In this document: piece by piece, positions 1 through 6,017 of the stretch
How the letters are laid out: the number at the start of each line of letters is the position of its first letter
Numbering within the stretch: the first letter of the stretch is position 1
NCBI GenBank assembly: GCA_017882945.1
Contig: JADGON010000188.1
Location: 1-7,748, forward strand
Length of the DNA: 7,748 nt
DNA from: Acidimicrobiia bacterium
GTDB lineage: Bacteria; Actinomycetota; Acidimicrobiia; IMCC26256; JAENVU01
Reading direction: 5' to 3'
Notes under the pieces: generated by a model
What the model saw: the letters and a program-made list of their open reading frames with translations, nothing else
The model's database searches: none
What the model was told of the DNA's origin: nothing
Position numbers and translations under genes: made by a program

Positions 1-410
1 AGTGCGTCGCCGTCGGCCAGGCGGAGATCTCTGAACGCGCCGACGAGCGCGCGAATGGTGGACGGGTGCCCCGCGACGGGCGCGAACACACCCGGATCCT
101 CCGCCAGCGCGACTCGAGCAGCTTCGAAGCGGGCTTCGGGGGTGAGCGGTACGCGATCGGGTTCCGCGAGGAAGGGCGCGCCGAGCAGCTCCGCGACGCG
201 ATTGAGCGCGAGGAACCGGACGTTGACGAGCCCGGGCGCGTGCTCAGCGCCGAACCGGGCGCCGTGACGACGAAGCGAGAGACCGGCGTAGTTGGACGGC
301 ACTACGACGGTGACGGGGGCCAGCGGGTCGTCGCCTTTGGCCTCCGCGACGAGCGCCTCGAGGGCCGCACGGGCGGGGCATCCGAACGCGGAGAGGACCA
401 GCCGATGCAT
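1..410 (-). CDS. AddB-like PD-(D/E)XK family nuclease/helicase subunit, N-terminal part (gene runs off left edge)
   Basis: Reading the minus strand from ATG at 410 gives an uninterrupted frame of 136 codons to the window edge. Its N-terminus reads MHRLVLSAFGCPARAALEAL, followed by a stretch with DPLAPVTVVVPSNYAGLSLRR and then LVNVRFLALNRVAELLG. This 'PVTVVVPSN...LRR ... VNVRFL' pattern resembles the N-terminal helicase-like domain of AddB/exonuclease V-type proteins annotated as PD-(D/E)XK nuclease family in actinobacteria, which process DNA ends for recombinational repair. No Walker A is visible; SAFGCPARAAL occupies the usual position. The nuclease motif would be near the C-terminus, outside the window. 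The 410 start is preferred because a TAGTGT box lies 7 nt upstream. The frame stays open upstream, so GTG at 419 and ATG at 479 are alternatives. The gene is divergent from the penicillin-binding protein. Family assignment is from memory of sequence patterns, so it is moderately sure. Confidence 0.68.
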   Translation of the reverse strand, partial: MHRLVLSAFGCPARAALEALVAEAKGDDPLAPVTVVVPSNYAGLSLRRHGARFGAEHAPGLVNVRFLALNRVAELLGAPFLAEPDRVPLTPEARFEAARVALAEDPGVFAPVAGHPSTIRALVGAFRDLRLADGDA

Positions 411-417
411 GAAAGCC

Positions 418-423
418 ACACTA
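418..423 (-). promoter_or_regulatory. Putative -10 box (TAGTGT) for a leaderless transcript of the nuclease gene
   Basis: On the minus strand TAGTGT (423 to 418) is followed by 7 nt and then the ATG at 410. That spacing puts the expected transcription start at or one base before the ATG, with no Shine-Dalgarno sequence between. The identical hexamer occupies the same position before the amine oxidase gene. No convincing -35 box was found. Confidence 0.45.
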
Positions 424-473
424 ACGACGGGTTGGGACAAGATCAGTTGACCGGCGCGCCCTCGATCTTGCAG

Positions 474-485
474 TCCCATGTGGGA
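474..485. repeat. Short inverted repeat TCCCA-TG-TGGGA in the divergent promoter region
   Basis: The sequence TCCCATGTGGGA has two 5-bp arms separated by TG. It lies between the divergent nuclease and penicillin-binding protein genes, just upstream of the candidate -10 box of the latter (489-494). That is a plausible position for a dimeric regulator, but 5-bp arms can occur by chance in GC-rich DNA. Confidence 0.25.
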
Positions 486-488
486 ATC

Positions 489-494
489 TAGGGA
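489..494 (+). promoter_or_regulatory. Weak putative -10 box (TAGGGA) upstream of the penicillin-binding protein gene
   Basis: TAGGGA is followed by 5 nt and the ATG at 500, the same arrangement as the other leaderless-looking starts here. It lacks the final T of TAnnnT unless shifted by one base. The AGGGA within it (490-494, 5 nt from ATG) could instead serve as a weak ribosome binding site; the two readings cannot be separated from sequence. Confidence 0.3.
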
Positions 495-499
495 TCTTC

Positions 500-2629
500 A
501 TGGAACGCCCTCCGCACCGACTGGTGCGCCTCGTCGTGATCCTCGTGCTCGGCGGGATCGGTATCGGTGCGTGCCTTGCTGCGCTGGTCCCGGGCGTCGA
601 GAAGATCGCGGGCTCCAGCCAGTACTCGGGCAAGGTCGGGCCGCTGCTGAGCCGTCAGTGCAGCATCTGCGGCGAGCCCACGCTCGTCTACGACAAGGAC
701 GGCAGGTATCTCGACACGCTCGGAACGCTCGACCGCCGTCCGGTCAAGCTCAACCAGGTCCCGAAGCAGCTGATCGACGCGGTGCTGGCCACCGAGGACC
801 AGACCTTCTACGACAACCCCGGTGTGGACCTGCAGTCCATGGTGCGGGCGTTCCTCGAGAACGTCGACAAGGGTGGTGTCGAGCAGGGCGGGTCGACCAT
901 CACCCAGCAGCTCATCAAGAACCGGGTGATCAAGAACCCCAAGCGCGATCTCGAGCGCAAGCTCAAAGAGGCCGCGCTCGCGATCCGCCTCAACGAGGAG
1001 TGGTCGAAGAACCACATCCTCGAGGAGTACCTCAACACGGTGTACTTCGGGCAGGGCGCCTACGGCGTCAAGGCGGCGGCCGCGCGGTTCTTCGACAACA
1101 CCCCGCTCGACAAGATCACGCTCGCGGAGGCCGCGCTTCTCGCGGGTCTCATCAAGAACCCCCAGGGCGACAACCCGTTCGCGAACCCCAACAACGCGAT
1201 CGAGCGCCGCGCCAATGTGCTGAGCCAGATGGTGAAGCAGCGCTACATCACGAAGCAGCAGGCCGCGGTCGCGAGCGTGCAGCCACTGCCGAAGATCCCG
1301 CCCCCGGCGGAGTTCCGTCCCGACAACTACTACGTCGCCCAGGTGCGTGACCTCCTCCTGGGCGATCCCCGCTTCGGCTTGGGCGCGACGGACAACGAGC
1401 GCAAGGACAAGCTGAACCGCGGCGGACTCCGGGTCTATACCGCCTATGACGCACGCACCGAGCTGCTCGCGCAGGCCGCGATCGACACCACGATCCCTGT
1501 GACCCAGTTCAAGGCGGCGATGGCCGCGATGGATCCCCACAACGGTGACGTGAAGGCCATCGTCGCCGGGCCGCACCTGACCTTCAACGACACGCAGTAC
1601 AACCTGGCGACGATGAAGGGGACCGACGGTCGCCAGCCCGGCTCGACGTTCAAGGCGATCGTCCTCGCGGCTGCACTCGAGAACGGATTCTCGGTCAAGG
1701 ACTCCATCGACGGAACGTCGCCGTGCACGCTGAACATCACGGGATTGAAGTTCGACCCGAAGCGCCGCACGCAGAACGCGGAGGGCCACGGAGGGGTCCA
1801 GAGCCTCCGGAGCGCGACCGAGAACTCCGTCAACTGCGCGTACTTCCGCCTCGGCGCCGCGGTCGGCCTCGACAAGGTCGTGGACATGGCCAAGCGCCTC
1901 GGGGTCACGCACCGCATCAACCCCGGCAACTACTCGCTCTCGATCGGCTCGTCCGACGGTGTCTCCCCGCTGGACATGGCGACGGTGTTCGCGACGTTCG
2001 CGGCGGACGGGGTGCGCCACGACCCGGTCTTCATCAAGAAGGTCGAAGACGCGAGCGGTCACGTCATCTTCGAGGACAAGGGTGAAGGCGTCCGGGCCAT
2101 CGACCCGCAGATCGCCCGGACGGTCACCGACGTCCTCCGGGGCGTCATCACCCAGGGAACCGGCACGAGGGCCCGCCTTCCCGATGGCCGGGTGGCGGCC
2201 GGCAAGACCGGGACGACCGACCGCGAGCACGACGCCTGGTTCGTGGGGTACACACCCCAGCTGGTCGCCGCGGTGTGGATGGGCAACCCGCTCCGGACCG
2301 AGGGCATGAGCTACGTCGGCAAGTTCAGCCCCGTCTTCGGCGGAACGTGGCCCGCGCTGATGTGGCAGAAGTTCATGTCGCTCTCGCTGGCCGGCCAGCC
2401 TGCGCAGCAGTTCTTCCCACCCGACCAGAAGCTGTGGCCGTATGGGAAGTACGTCTCCGAGAACGGTCGGGGCAAGACGGCTTCGAGCTCGGGCCGGTTC
2501 CCGACCTCGACGAGCAAGCCACCTCCGTTCTACGGATTCCCGCCGCCGCAGTCGACCGTGCCGGCAACCACGGCCACGACCACACCGCCCGCCACGACCG
2601 GGACGGTGCCCGGCCCCACGGGGCCGTGA
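500..2629 (+). CDS. Class A (bifunctional) penicillin-binding protein: GT51 glycosyltransferase plus transpeptidase
   Basis: This 709-residue protein polymerises and cross-links peptidoglycan at the outer face of the cytoplasmic membrane. Residues 1-8 are basic and about 10-30 form a signal-anchor helix. The GT51 domain shows ATEDQTFY with catalytic Glu99, GGSTITQQL (130-138), RKLKEAALA with the likely second catalytic Glu157, and EEYLNTVYFGQGAYGV (175-190). The transpeptidase domain has SxxK (Ser382-Thr-Phe-Lys385), SxN (Ser443-Val-Asn445) and KTG (569-571), so all three active-site motifs are intact. A Pro/Ser/Thr-rich tail occupies about 660-709, with no PASTA repeats. Two small oddities are an exported CxxC (Cys54, Cys57) and Asn106 at the position that is often His in EDxxFxxHxG. 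The architecture resembles actinobacterial PonA-type proteins, but I cannot say which paralogue. ATG 500 gives a complete anchor right at the N-terminus. Confidence 0.96.
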   Translation: MERPPHRLVRLVVILVLGGIGIGACLAALVPGVEKIAGSSQYSGKVGPLLSRQCSICGEPTLVYDKDGRYLDTLGTLDRRPVKLNQVPKQLIDAVLATEDQTFYDNPGVDLQSMVRAFLENVDKGGVEQGGSTITQQLIKNRVIKNPKRDLERKLKEAALAIRLNEEWSKNHILEEYLNTVYFGQGAYGVKAAAARFFDNTPLDKITLAEAALLAGLIKNPQGDNPFANPNNAIERRANVLSQMVKQRYITKQQAAVASVQPLPKIPPPAEFRPDNYYVAQVRDLLLGDPRFGLGATDNERKDKLNRGGLRVYTAYDARTELLAQAAIDTTIPVTQFKAAMAAMDPHNGDVKAIVAGPHLTFNDTQYNLATMKGTDGRQPGSTFKAIVLAAALENGFSVKDSIDGTSPCTLNITGLKFDPKRRTQNAEGHGGVQSLRSATENSVNCAYFRLGAAVGLDKVVDMAKRLGVTHRINPGNYSLSIGSSDGVSPLDMATVFATFAADGVRHDPVFIKKVEDASGHVIFEDKGEGVRAIDPQIARTVTDVLRGVITQGTGTRARLPDGRVAAGKTGTTDREHDAWFVGYTPQLVAAVWMGNPLRTEGMSYVGKFSPVFGGTWPALMWQKFMSLSLAGQPAQQFFPPDQKLWPYGKYVSENGRGKTASSSGRFPTSTSKPPPFYGFPPPQSTVPATTATTTPPATTGTVPGPTGP
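2611..2626 (+). terminator. GC-rich hairpin abutting the penicillin-binding protein stop codon; weak terminator candidate
   Basis: CGGCCCC (2611-2617) can pair with GGGGCCG (2620-2626) around a 2-nt loop, immediately before the TGA at 2627-2629. No T-run follows, so it does not look like a classical intrinsic terminator. It is also encoded by Pro/Gly/Thr codons of the low-complexity tail, which could create it by chance. Its place between two genes with separate apparent starts is the only support. Confidence 0.2.
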
Positions 2630-2646
2630 TCCGCGAGGACGACCGG

Positions 2647-2652
2647 TAGGCT
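2647..2652 (+). promoter_or_regulatory. Putative -10 box (TAGGCT) for a leaderless zinc-ribbon operon
   Basis: TAGGCT fits TAnnnT and is followed by 8 nt and then ATG 2661. The interval CGCCCTCG has no Shine-Dalgarno sequence. This implies that the operon has its own promoter although the preceding gene ends only 31 nt upstream. No good -35 element is visible. Confidence 0.45.
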
Positions 2653-2660
2653 CGCCCTCG

Positions 2661-3383
2661 ATGACTCCGCTCGAGCAGCTCCTCGTGGTGCAGGAGCACG
2701 ACTCGGCTGCCGAGGGTCTGCGTCACCGGCGGGCAATCCTCCCCGAGCGTGAAGTGCTCGCCCGCGCCGAAGCCGAGGTCGCGGCCTTGGAGCCCCAGCT
2801 CGCAGACGCCCGTGGGCGCCGCGACGAGGTCGCTCGGGAGGTGAAGCGTCTCGACGACGAGAGCGCCGCAGTGACCGCCCGCGTCAAGGAGGTCGAGAAG
2901 CTCATGTACTCGGGCTCGGTGAGCTCACCTCGGGAGCTGCAGGCGATGCAGGCCGACGTGGAGCAGCTCAACAAGCACAGCCGGACGCTCGATGATCGCG
3001 AGCTCGAGCTGATGGAGCGCCAGGAGGCGCTCGACAGTGAGGTGGGGGGGATCGAGCAGCGGATCGGTGATCTGCGGGCCGAGGCGGACACCGCGCGCGG
3101 TGCGCTCGTCGAGAAGGAGTCTGCGATCGACGCGGAGCTCGCGGTCGAGCTGGAAGCGCGAGGAACCGCTGCCGGCGTGCTCTCCCCGGACCTGCTGGCG
3201 GCGTACGAGCGGATCCGTCAGAGCAACCATGGCGCCGGTGTCGCGCGTCTGATCGGGAACACCTGCCAGGGCTGCCGGCTGACGATCCCGGCGACCGAAG
3301 TCGACCGCATCCACCGCCAAGGTGCCGAGGGGACCGTGTTCCATTGCGACAACTGCGGCGCCATCCTCGTCCCGACGACGTGA
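2661..3383 (+). CDS. Coiled-coil protein with C-terminal C4-type zinc ribbon (zf-RING_7 / DUF164-like)
   Basis: This 240-residue protein is very rich in Glu, Arg, Ala and Leu from about 30 to 170, consistent with a long antiparallel coiled-coil hairpin. Its C-terminus carries a four-cysteine zinc ribbon: Cys202-x2-Cys205 (TCQGCRLTIP) and Cys229-x2-Cys232 (HCDNCGAIL). The motif MYSGSVSSPRELQAMQ (82-97) is typical of the family, which includes mycobacterial Rv2229c. The family's biochemical role is poorly defined; a nucleic-acid or protein-scaffolding function has been suggested, and I infer none beyond zinc binding. It is expected to be cytoplasmic, with no signal peptide. ATG 2661 is chosen because the family starts with a short helix such as MTPLEQLLVVQEHD and because a TAGGCT box lies just upstream. 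The frame is open further upstream, but that overlaps the previous gene. The stop overlaps the start of the RNase H gene by 4 bp. Confidence 0.9.
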   Translation: MTPLEQLLVVQEHDSAAEGLRHRRAILPEREVLARAEAEVAALEPQLADARGRRDEVAREVKRLDDESAAVTARVKEVEKLMYSGSVSSPRELQAMQADVEQLNKHSRTLDDRELELMERQEALDSEVGGIEQRIGDLRAEADTARGALVEKESAIDAELAVELEARGTAAGVLSPDLLAAYERIRQSNHGAGVARLIGNTCQGCRLTIPATEVDRIHRQGAEGTVFHCDNCGAILVPTT

Positions 3384-3799
3384 CGGTCGACGTCGTCGAG
3401 ATCCAGTCCGATGGTGGGGCCCGCGGGAATCCGGGGCCGGCAGCGATCGGCGCGGTCGTGCTCGACGTCACAGTTGATCCGCCGGTGCGGCTGGCCAGTG
3501 TGAGCGAGTGCATCGGCATCACCACCAACAACGTGGCGGAGTACCAGGCACTCATCGCCGGCCTCGAGGCCGCGCGCGAGTTCGGGCCGCGCTGCGTGCG
3601 CGTCCGCGCCGACTCGGAGCTGATCATCCGCCAGCTCGAGGGTCGCTACCGGGTGAAGAGCGCGCTGCTCAAGCCGCTCTACGAACAGGCGCGCACGCTG
3701 CTCGCGGAGTACGACGAGGTCGATCTGGCCCACATCCGTCGAGAGCTGAATGTCGACGCCGACGCGCTCGTCAATGCAGCACTCGACGCGGAGTCCTGA
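3380..3799 (+). CDS. Stand-alone RNase H-like domain protein (RNase HI family)
   Basis: Starting at GTG 3380, the 139-residue product is essentially one RNase H fold, predicted to cleave the RNA strand of RNA-DNA hybrids. Catalytic acidic residues are all visible: Asp11 in SDGGARGNPGPAAIG, Glu54 in TTNNVAEYQALIAGL, Asp78 in VRADSELIIRQLEG and Asp128 in ELNVDADALVN. The GTG overlaps the zinc-ribbon stop as GTGA (3380-3383), pointing to translational coupling. An ATG at 3344 is in frame but would add 12 residues overlapping the upstream gene. In Mycobacterium tuberculosis the homologous domain is fused to a phosphatase (Rv2228c); here it ends right after the RNase H domain and the phosphatase is a separate gene two positions downstream. 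The short length matches the RNase HI domain without an added hybrid-binding domain. Confidence 0.9.
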   Translation: MTVDVVEIQSDGGARGNPGPAAIGAVVLDVTVDPPVRLASVSECIGITTNNVAEYQALIAGLEAAREFGPRCVRVRADSELIIRQLEGRYRVKSALLKPLYEQARTLLAEYDEVDLAHIRRELNVDADALVNAALDAES

Positions 3800-3802
3800 G
3801 GA
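3798..3802 (+). promoter_or_regulatory. Shine-Dalgarno GAGGA that fixes the membrane-protein start
   Basis: GAGGA overlaps the RNase H stop codon (TGA 3797-3799) and lies 7 nt before ATG 3810. It argues for ATG 3810 rather than the in-frame ATG at 3750 inside the RNase H gene. Confidence 0.6.
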
Positions 3803-3809
3803 CGCTCCG

Positions 3810-4289
3810 ATGCTGCTGTGGTACCTCGCGCCGTCGATCGTGGCCGTGCACGACATCTTCCGCAGCCGGGGTCTGGACTACCGGCTGATCGCGCTGGGCG
3901 CGCTCCTGCCGTTGCTCATCGACGCGCCGTTGGGCTATTTCGCGTACGGGCACTCGCTGTTCGTCGCCGTCGCCGCGCTCGGCCTCGTGATGGCCGGCAC
4001 CATCGGTCGCTCGCGGTTGCTGCGGCGCCGGCTCATCTGCCTCCCGATCGGCTGGCTCTGCGGCTTGGTCCTCTCGGGCGCCTTCCTGCACGACGTCTCG
4101 TTCCTCTGGCCGCTCCTCGGCTCCGACTTCCCCGACGATTCACTGATCCCGCCGATCACGATCCTCGTGCTGCTCGACGCGGCGGGCCTTGCCGTGGGCG
4201 TCTGGGCGTGGGGCCGGTTCGGGCTGCGCGACCCGGCGACCCGTGGCGCGTTCTTTCGCAATGGGCGGCTCAAGGAGCAGGTGTCGTGA
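3810..4289 (+). CDS. Small multi-pass membrane protein, possibly YdjM/DUF457 metal-dependent-hydrolase-like
   Basis: The 159-residue product is strongly hydrophobic, with probable membrane segments near 26-42, 48-64, 74-92 and 113-136, plus a hydrophobic N-terminal stretch (1-13). An arginine-rich loop at about 67-74 (RSRLLRRR) is likely cytoplasmic. The order RSRGLDYRLIALGALLP ... YGHSLFVAVAAL ... FLWPLLG resembles the membrane-bound YdjM/DUF457 family annotated as metal-dependent hydrolases. The usual acidic and histidine positions look altered: LLPLLID where LLPDLID is common, and LVLSGAF where a histidine/aspartate pair is common. I therefore treat enzymatic activity as unproven. A Shine-Dalgarno sequence overlaps the upstream stop, and the gene's own stop overlaps the phosphatase start, so it is embedded in the operon. 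Substrate and role are unknown. Confidence 0.8.
   Translation: MLLWYLAPSIVAVHDIFRSRGLDYRLIALGALLPLLIDAPLGYFAYGHSLFVAVAALGLVMAGTIGRSRLLRRRLICLPIGWLCGLVLSGAFLHDVSFLWPLLGSDFPDDSLIPPITILVLLDAAGLAVGVWAWGRFGLRDPATRGAFFRNGRLKEQVS
4272..4277 (+). promoter_or_regulatory. Shine-Dalgarno AAGGAG for the phosphatase gene
   Basis: AAGGAG ends 8 nt before GTG 4286 and lies inside the membrane-protein gene. It supports the GTG start in the 4-bp GTGA overlap. Confidence 0.65.
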
Positions 4290-4876
4290 TCCTCTTCGCT
4301 CGGCACGGGCAGACCGAAGCGAACCGGCAACGGCTCGCACTCGGTCGCGCCGATCCGCCACTCACCGAGCTCGGTTCGCAACAGGCGGCAGCTCTCGCGA
4401 CGCGTTGCGCGACGATCGGCATCGCGAGGGTGTACGCGAGCCCGTTGCTGCGGGCCCGCGAGACCGCCGCGCCGATCGCGGCTGCGGCGGGTGTGGAGGT
4501 CGTCATCGACGACCGGCTCATCGAGCTGGACTACGGGGAGTGGGACGGGAAGAGCTTTCCCGATCTCCCGGCGGAGGCTCTCGCCCGCTGGCGCAACGAC
4601 CCGACGTTCGCACCCCCGGGAGGCGAGAGCCTGCGCGCCGTCAGCTCCCGCGTCGCGGCATTCTGCACCGAGGTGCTCGAGGGACCGACCGTGGTGGCGG
4701 TCAGTCACGTCTCACCGATCAAGGCCGCCGTCACGTGGGCGCTGGGCGCGAGCGAGGAGCTCGGATGGCGGATGTTCCTCGAGGTCGGGTCGATCACGCG
4801 CATCGCGGGCCGCGACGGTCAGGGCAGCCTCGTGGGCTTCAACGACACGTCACACCTGCCGCGCCGGGCGGAGTGA
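4286..4876 (+). CDS. Histidine phosphatase superfamily protein (CobC / phosphoglycerate-mutase-like)
   Basis: This 196-residue protein has the full histidine-phosphatase core. RHG at 6-8 gives the phospho-accepting His7; SPLLRARETA (52-61) supplies a phosphate-binding Arg56; LIELDYGEWDG (78-88) carries the probable proton-donor Glu80; and VVAVSHVSPIK (136-146) holds the second catalytic His141. The LDYGEWDG and SHVSPIK motifs match the branch that includes CobC and the C-terminal domain of mycobacterial Rv2228c, described as an acid phosphatase. Physiological substrate cannot be read from the sequence; a role in cobalamin biosynthesis is not supported by any neighbour. It starts at GTG 4286, preceded by AAGGAG, and overlaps the membrane-protein stop by 4 bp. 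It is predicted to be soluble and cytoplasmic. Its stop is 4 nt from the convergent bioB stop. Confidence 0.92.
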   Translation: MILFARHGQTEANRQRLALGRADPPLTELGSQQAAALATRCATIGIARVYASPLLRARETAAPIAAAAGVEVVIDDRLIELDYGEWDGKSFPDLPAEALARWRNDPTFAPPGGESLRAVSSRVAAFCTEVLEGPTVVAVSHVSPIKAAVTWALGASEELGWRMFLEVGSITRIAGRDGQGSLVGFNDTSHLPRRAE

Positions 4877-4880
4877 TCGG

Positions 4881-5954
4881 TCAGGCGGAGGTCACCGGGA
4901 TCGTGGACCGCACCGGGCGCGCAGGGAGGTTGTGGGTTCCGGTGGCGTCGATCACGAAGCGACCTTCCCCGGGACCGTCGGCCACCGGCATCCCGAGCGC
5001 CTCGAGCAGGGCATGGTCCTCTTCCGGCGCGCGGCCGCCCGTCGTGAGGTAGTTCCCGACGATCAGGGCGTTCGCGCCGGCAAGCAGACCCATCCCCTGG
5101 AGCTCGCCGAGGACGTACTCGCGGCCACCGGCGAGGCGGAGCCACGCGCTCGGGAGCACGAGTCGGAACAGCGCGATCGCTTGGAGCGCCTCACGCGGGG
5201 TGATCTTGCGTTGCTCACCGAGCGGCGTCCCACTCGGGAGGAGGAAGTTGATCGGCACCTCGCACGGCTCCAGCTCGGCGAGCTCGAACGCGAAGTCGAT
5301 GCGTTGATCGAGCGTCTCGCCCATCCCGAGGATGCCGCCGCAACACAGCTCCATCCCCGCGTCGATCGCAAGCTTCGCGGTCTCGACCCGATCGTCGTAG
5401 GTGTGCGTCGTGCAGATCGACGGGAACACCTCGCGGGGTGCCTCGAGGTTGTGGTTGTACCGGCGCACGCCCGCGGCGGCGAGCCGTTCGGCCTGCGGCC
5501 GGGTGAGGAGCCCCAGCGAGCACGCGACCTCGAGGCCCGTCTCCGCGTGCACGGCGTCAACGGTCTCGATGACCTTGTTGAGCAGGCGCTCCGACGGTCC
5601 ACGCACGGCGACCACGATGCAGAACTGGGTCGCGCCTGCGGCGCGCGTCGCGCGCGCTGCTTCCACCACCTCGTCGACGTCCAGATACGCGTAGACGTCG
5701 ACGCCGGTGTCGAACTTGACCGACTGCGAGCAGAACGCGCAGTCCTCCGGGCACGCGCCGGACTTGGCGTTGATCAGGCTCTCGAGCTCCACGTCGGCAC
5801 CGCAGTAGGTGAGCCGGACCTTGTGGGCGAGCGCGATCAGGTCGGGCAGCTCGTCGAACGGGAGTGCCGCAACCGATCGGACCTCGTCCCGCGTGAGGGA
5901 GCGACGCTCGTCGAGCAGTGCCTGCTCGGCGACCTGGAGGGGAAGGGAGGGCAA
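4881..5954 (-). CDS. bioB: Biotin synthase (radical SAM)
   Basis: This 357-residue enzyme converts dethiobiotin to biotin by radical SAM sulphur insertion. GACPEDCAFCSQS holds the SAM [4Fe-4S] cysteines Cys68, Cys72 and Cys75. Ligands expected for the [2Fe-2S] cluster are present: Cys112 in TQFCIVVA, Cys145 in VACSLGLLT, Cys204 in ELCCGGILGMGET, and Arg273 in WLRLAGGRE. RYNHNLEAPREVF (165-177) and THTYDDR are further family signatures. Length is within the usual 320-380 range. No in-frame ATG is suitable; I chose TTG 5954 because AGAGGA lies 6 nt upstream and the N-terminus is then about 15 residues longer than the E. coli protein before the first cluster. The frame remains open far upstream into the amine oxidase gene on the opposite strand, which is a shadow. 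No other biotin genes are in the window. Confidence 0.95.
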   Translation of the reverse strand: MPSLPLQVAEQALLDERRSLTRDEVRSVAALPFDELPDLIALAHKVRLTYCGADVELESLINAKSGACPEDCAFCSQSVKFDTGVDVYAYLDVDEVVEAARATRAAGATQFCIVVAVRGPSERLLNKVIETVDAVHAETGLEVACSLGLLTRPQAERLAAAGVRRYNHNLEAPREVFPSICTTHTYDDRVETAKLAIDAGMELCCGGILGMGETLDQRIDFAFELAELEPCEVPINFLLPSGTPLGEQRKITPREALQAIALFRLVLPSAWLRLAGGREYVLGELQGMGLLAGANALIVGNYLTTGGRAPEEDHALLEALGMPVADGPGEGRFVIDATGTHNLPARPVRSTIPVTSA

Positions 5955-5960
5955 TGGAGG

Positions 5961-5966
5961 TCCTCT
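5961..5966 (-). promoter_or_regulatory. Shine-Dalgarno AGAGGA that sets a TTG start for bioB
   Basis: On the minus strand AGAGGA (5966 to 5961) is followed by 6 nt and TTG 5954. In-frame ATG or GTG codons are absent between it and the first conserved residues, so this decides the start. Confidence 0.6.
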
Positions 5967-5985
5967 CGCGACGGCTGGAGCCCCG

Positions 5986-5991
5986 AGCGTA
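5986..5991 (-). promoter_or_regulatory. Putative -10 box (TACGCT) for bioB
   Basis: TACGCT (5991 to 5986) fits TAnnnT and predicts a transcript start near 5979, leaving a leader of roughly 25 nt that contains the AGAGGA site. No clear -35 box or biotin-operator-like palindrome was seen in the 75-bp divergent region. Confidence 0.35.
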
Positions 5992-6017
5992 CGCGAAACC
6001 TGCAAATGGCCTCGATC

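Noticed and set aside
447..452. TTGACC as a -35 box for the penicillin-binding protein gene
   Set aside because: It lies 36 nt upstream of the candidate -10 (489), too far for a normal spacer, and no TA-rich hexamer occurs 16-19 nt after it.
411..479. Upstream extension of the nuclease gene to ATG 479
   Set aside because: In frame and open, adding 23 residues, but no Shine-Dalgarno or -10 box precedes it, whereas ATG 410 has TAGTGT at leaderless spacing. Kept as an alternative only.
66..491. Plus-strand 141-codon open frame at the left end
   Set aside because: It runs opposite the AddB-like reading frame, which gives a more protein-like translation with recognisable motifs and a promoter.
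488..2230. Long minus-strand open frame (580 codons) opposite the penicillin-binding protein gene
   Set aside because: Its translation is Arg/Asp/Val/Leu-rich with no recognisable domain, and it is antisense to a gene with all GT51 and transpeptidase motifs. Long antisense frames are expected in GC-rich coding DNA.
2480..2629. Repeat-rich Thr/Pro tail as a tandem repeat element
   Set aside because: The Pro/Ser/Thr-rich end of the penicillin-binding protein is low complexity, but I see no regular repeat unit; such tails are common in exported actinobacterial proteins.
4874..4883. Terminator between the convergent phosphatase and bioB genes
   Set aside because: Only 4 nt separate the stops; the near-palindromic TGATCGGTCA is mainly the two stop codons themselves, with no stable stem or T-run.
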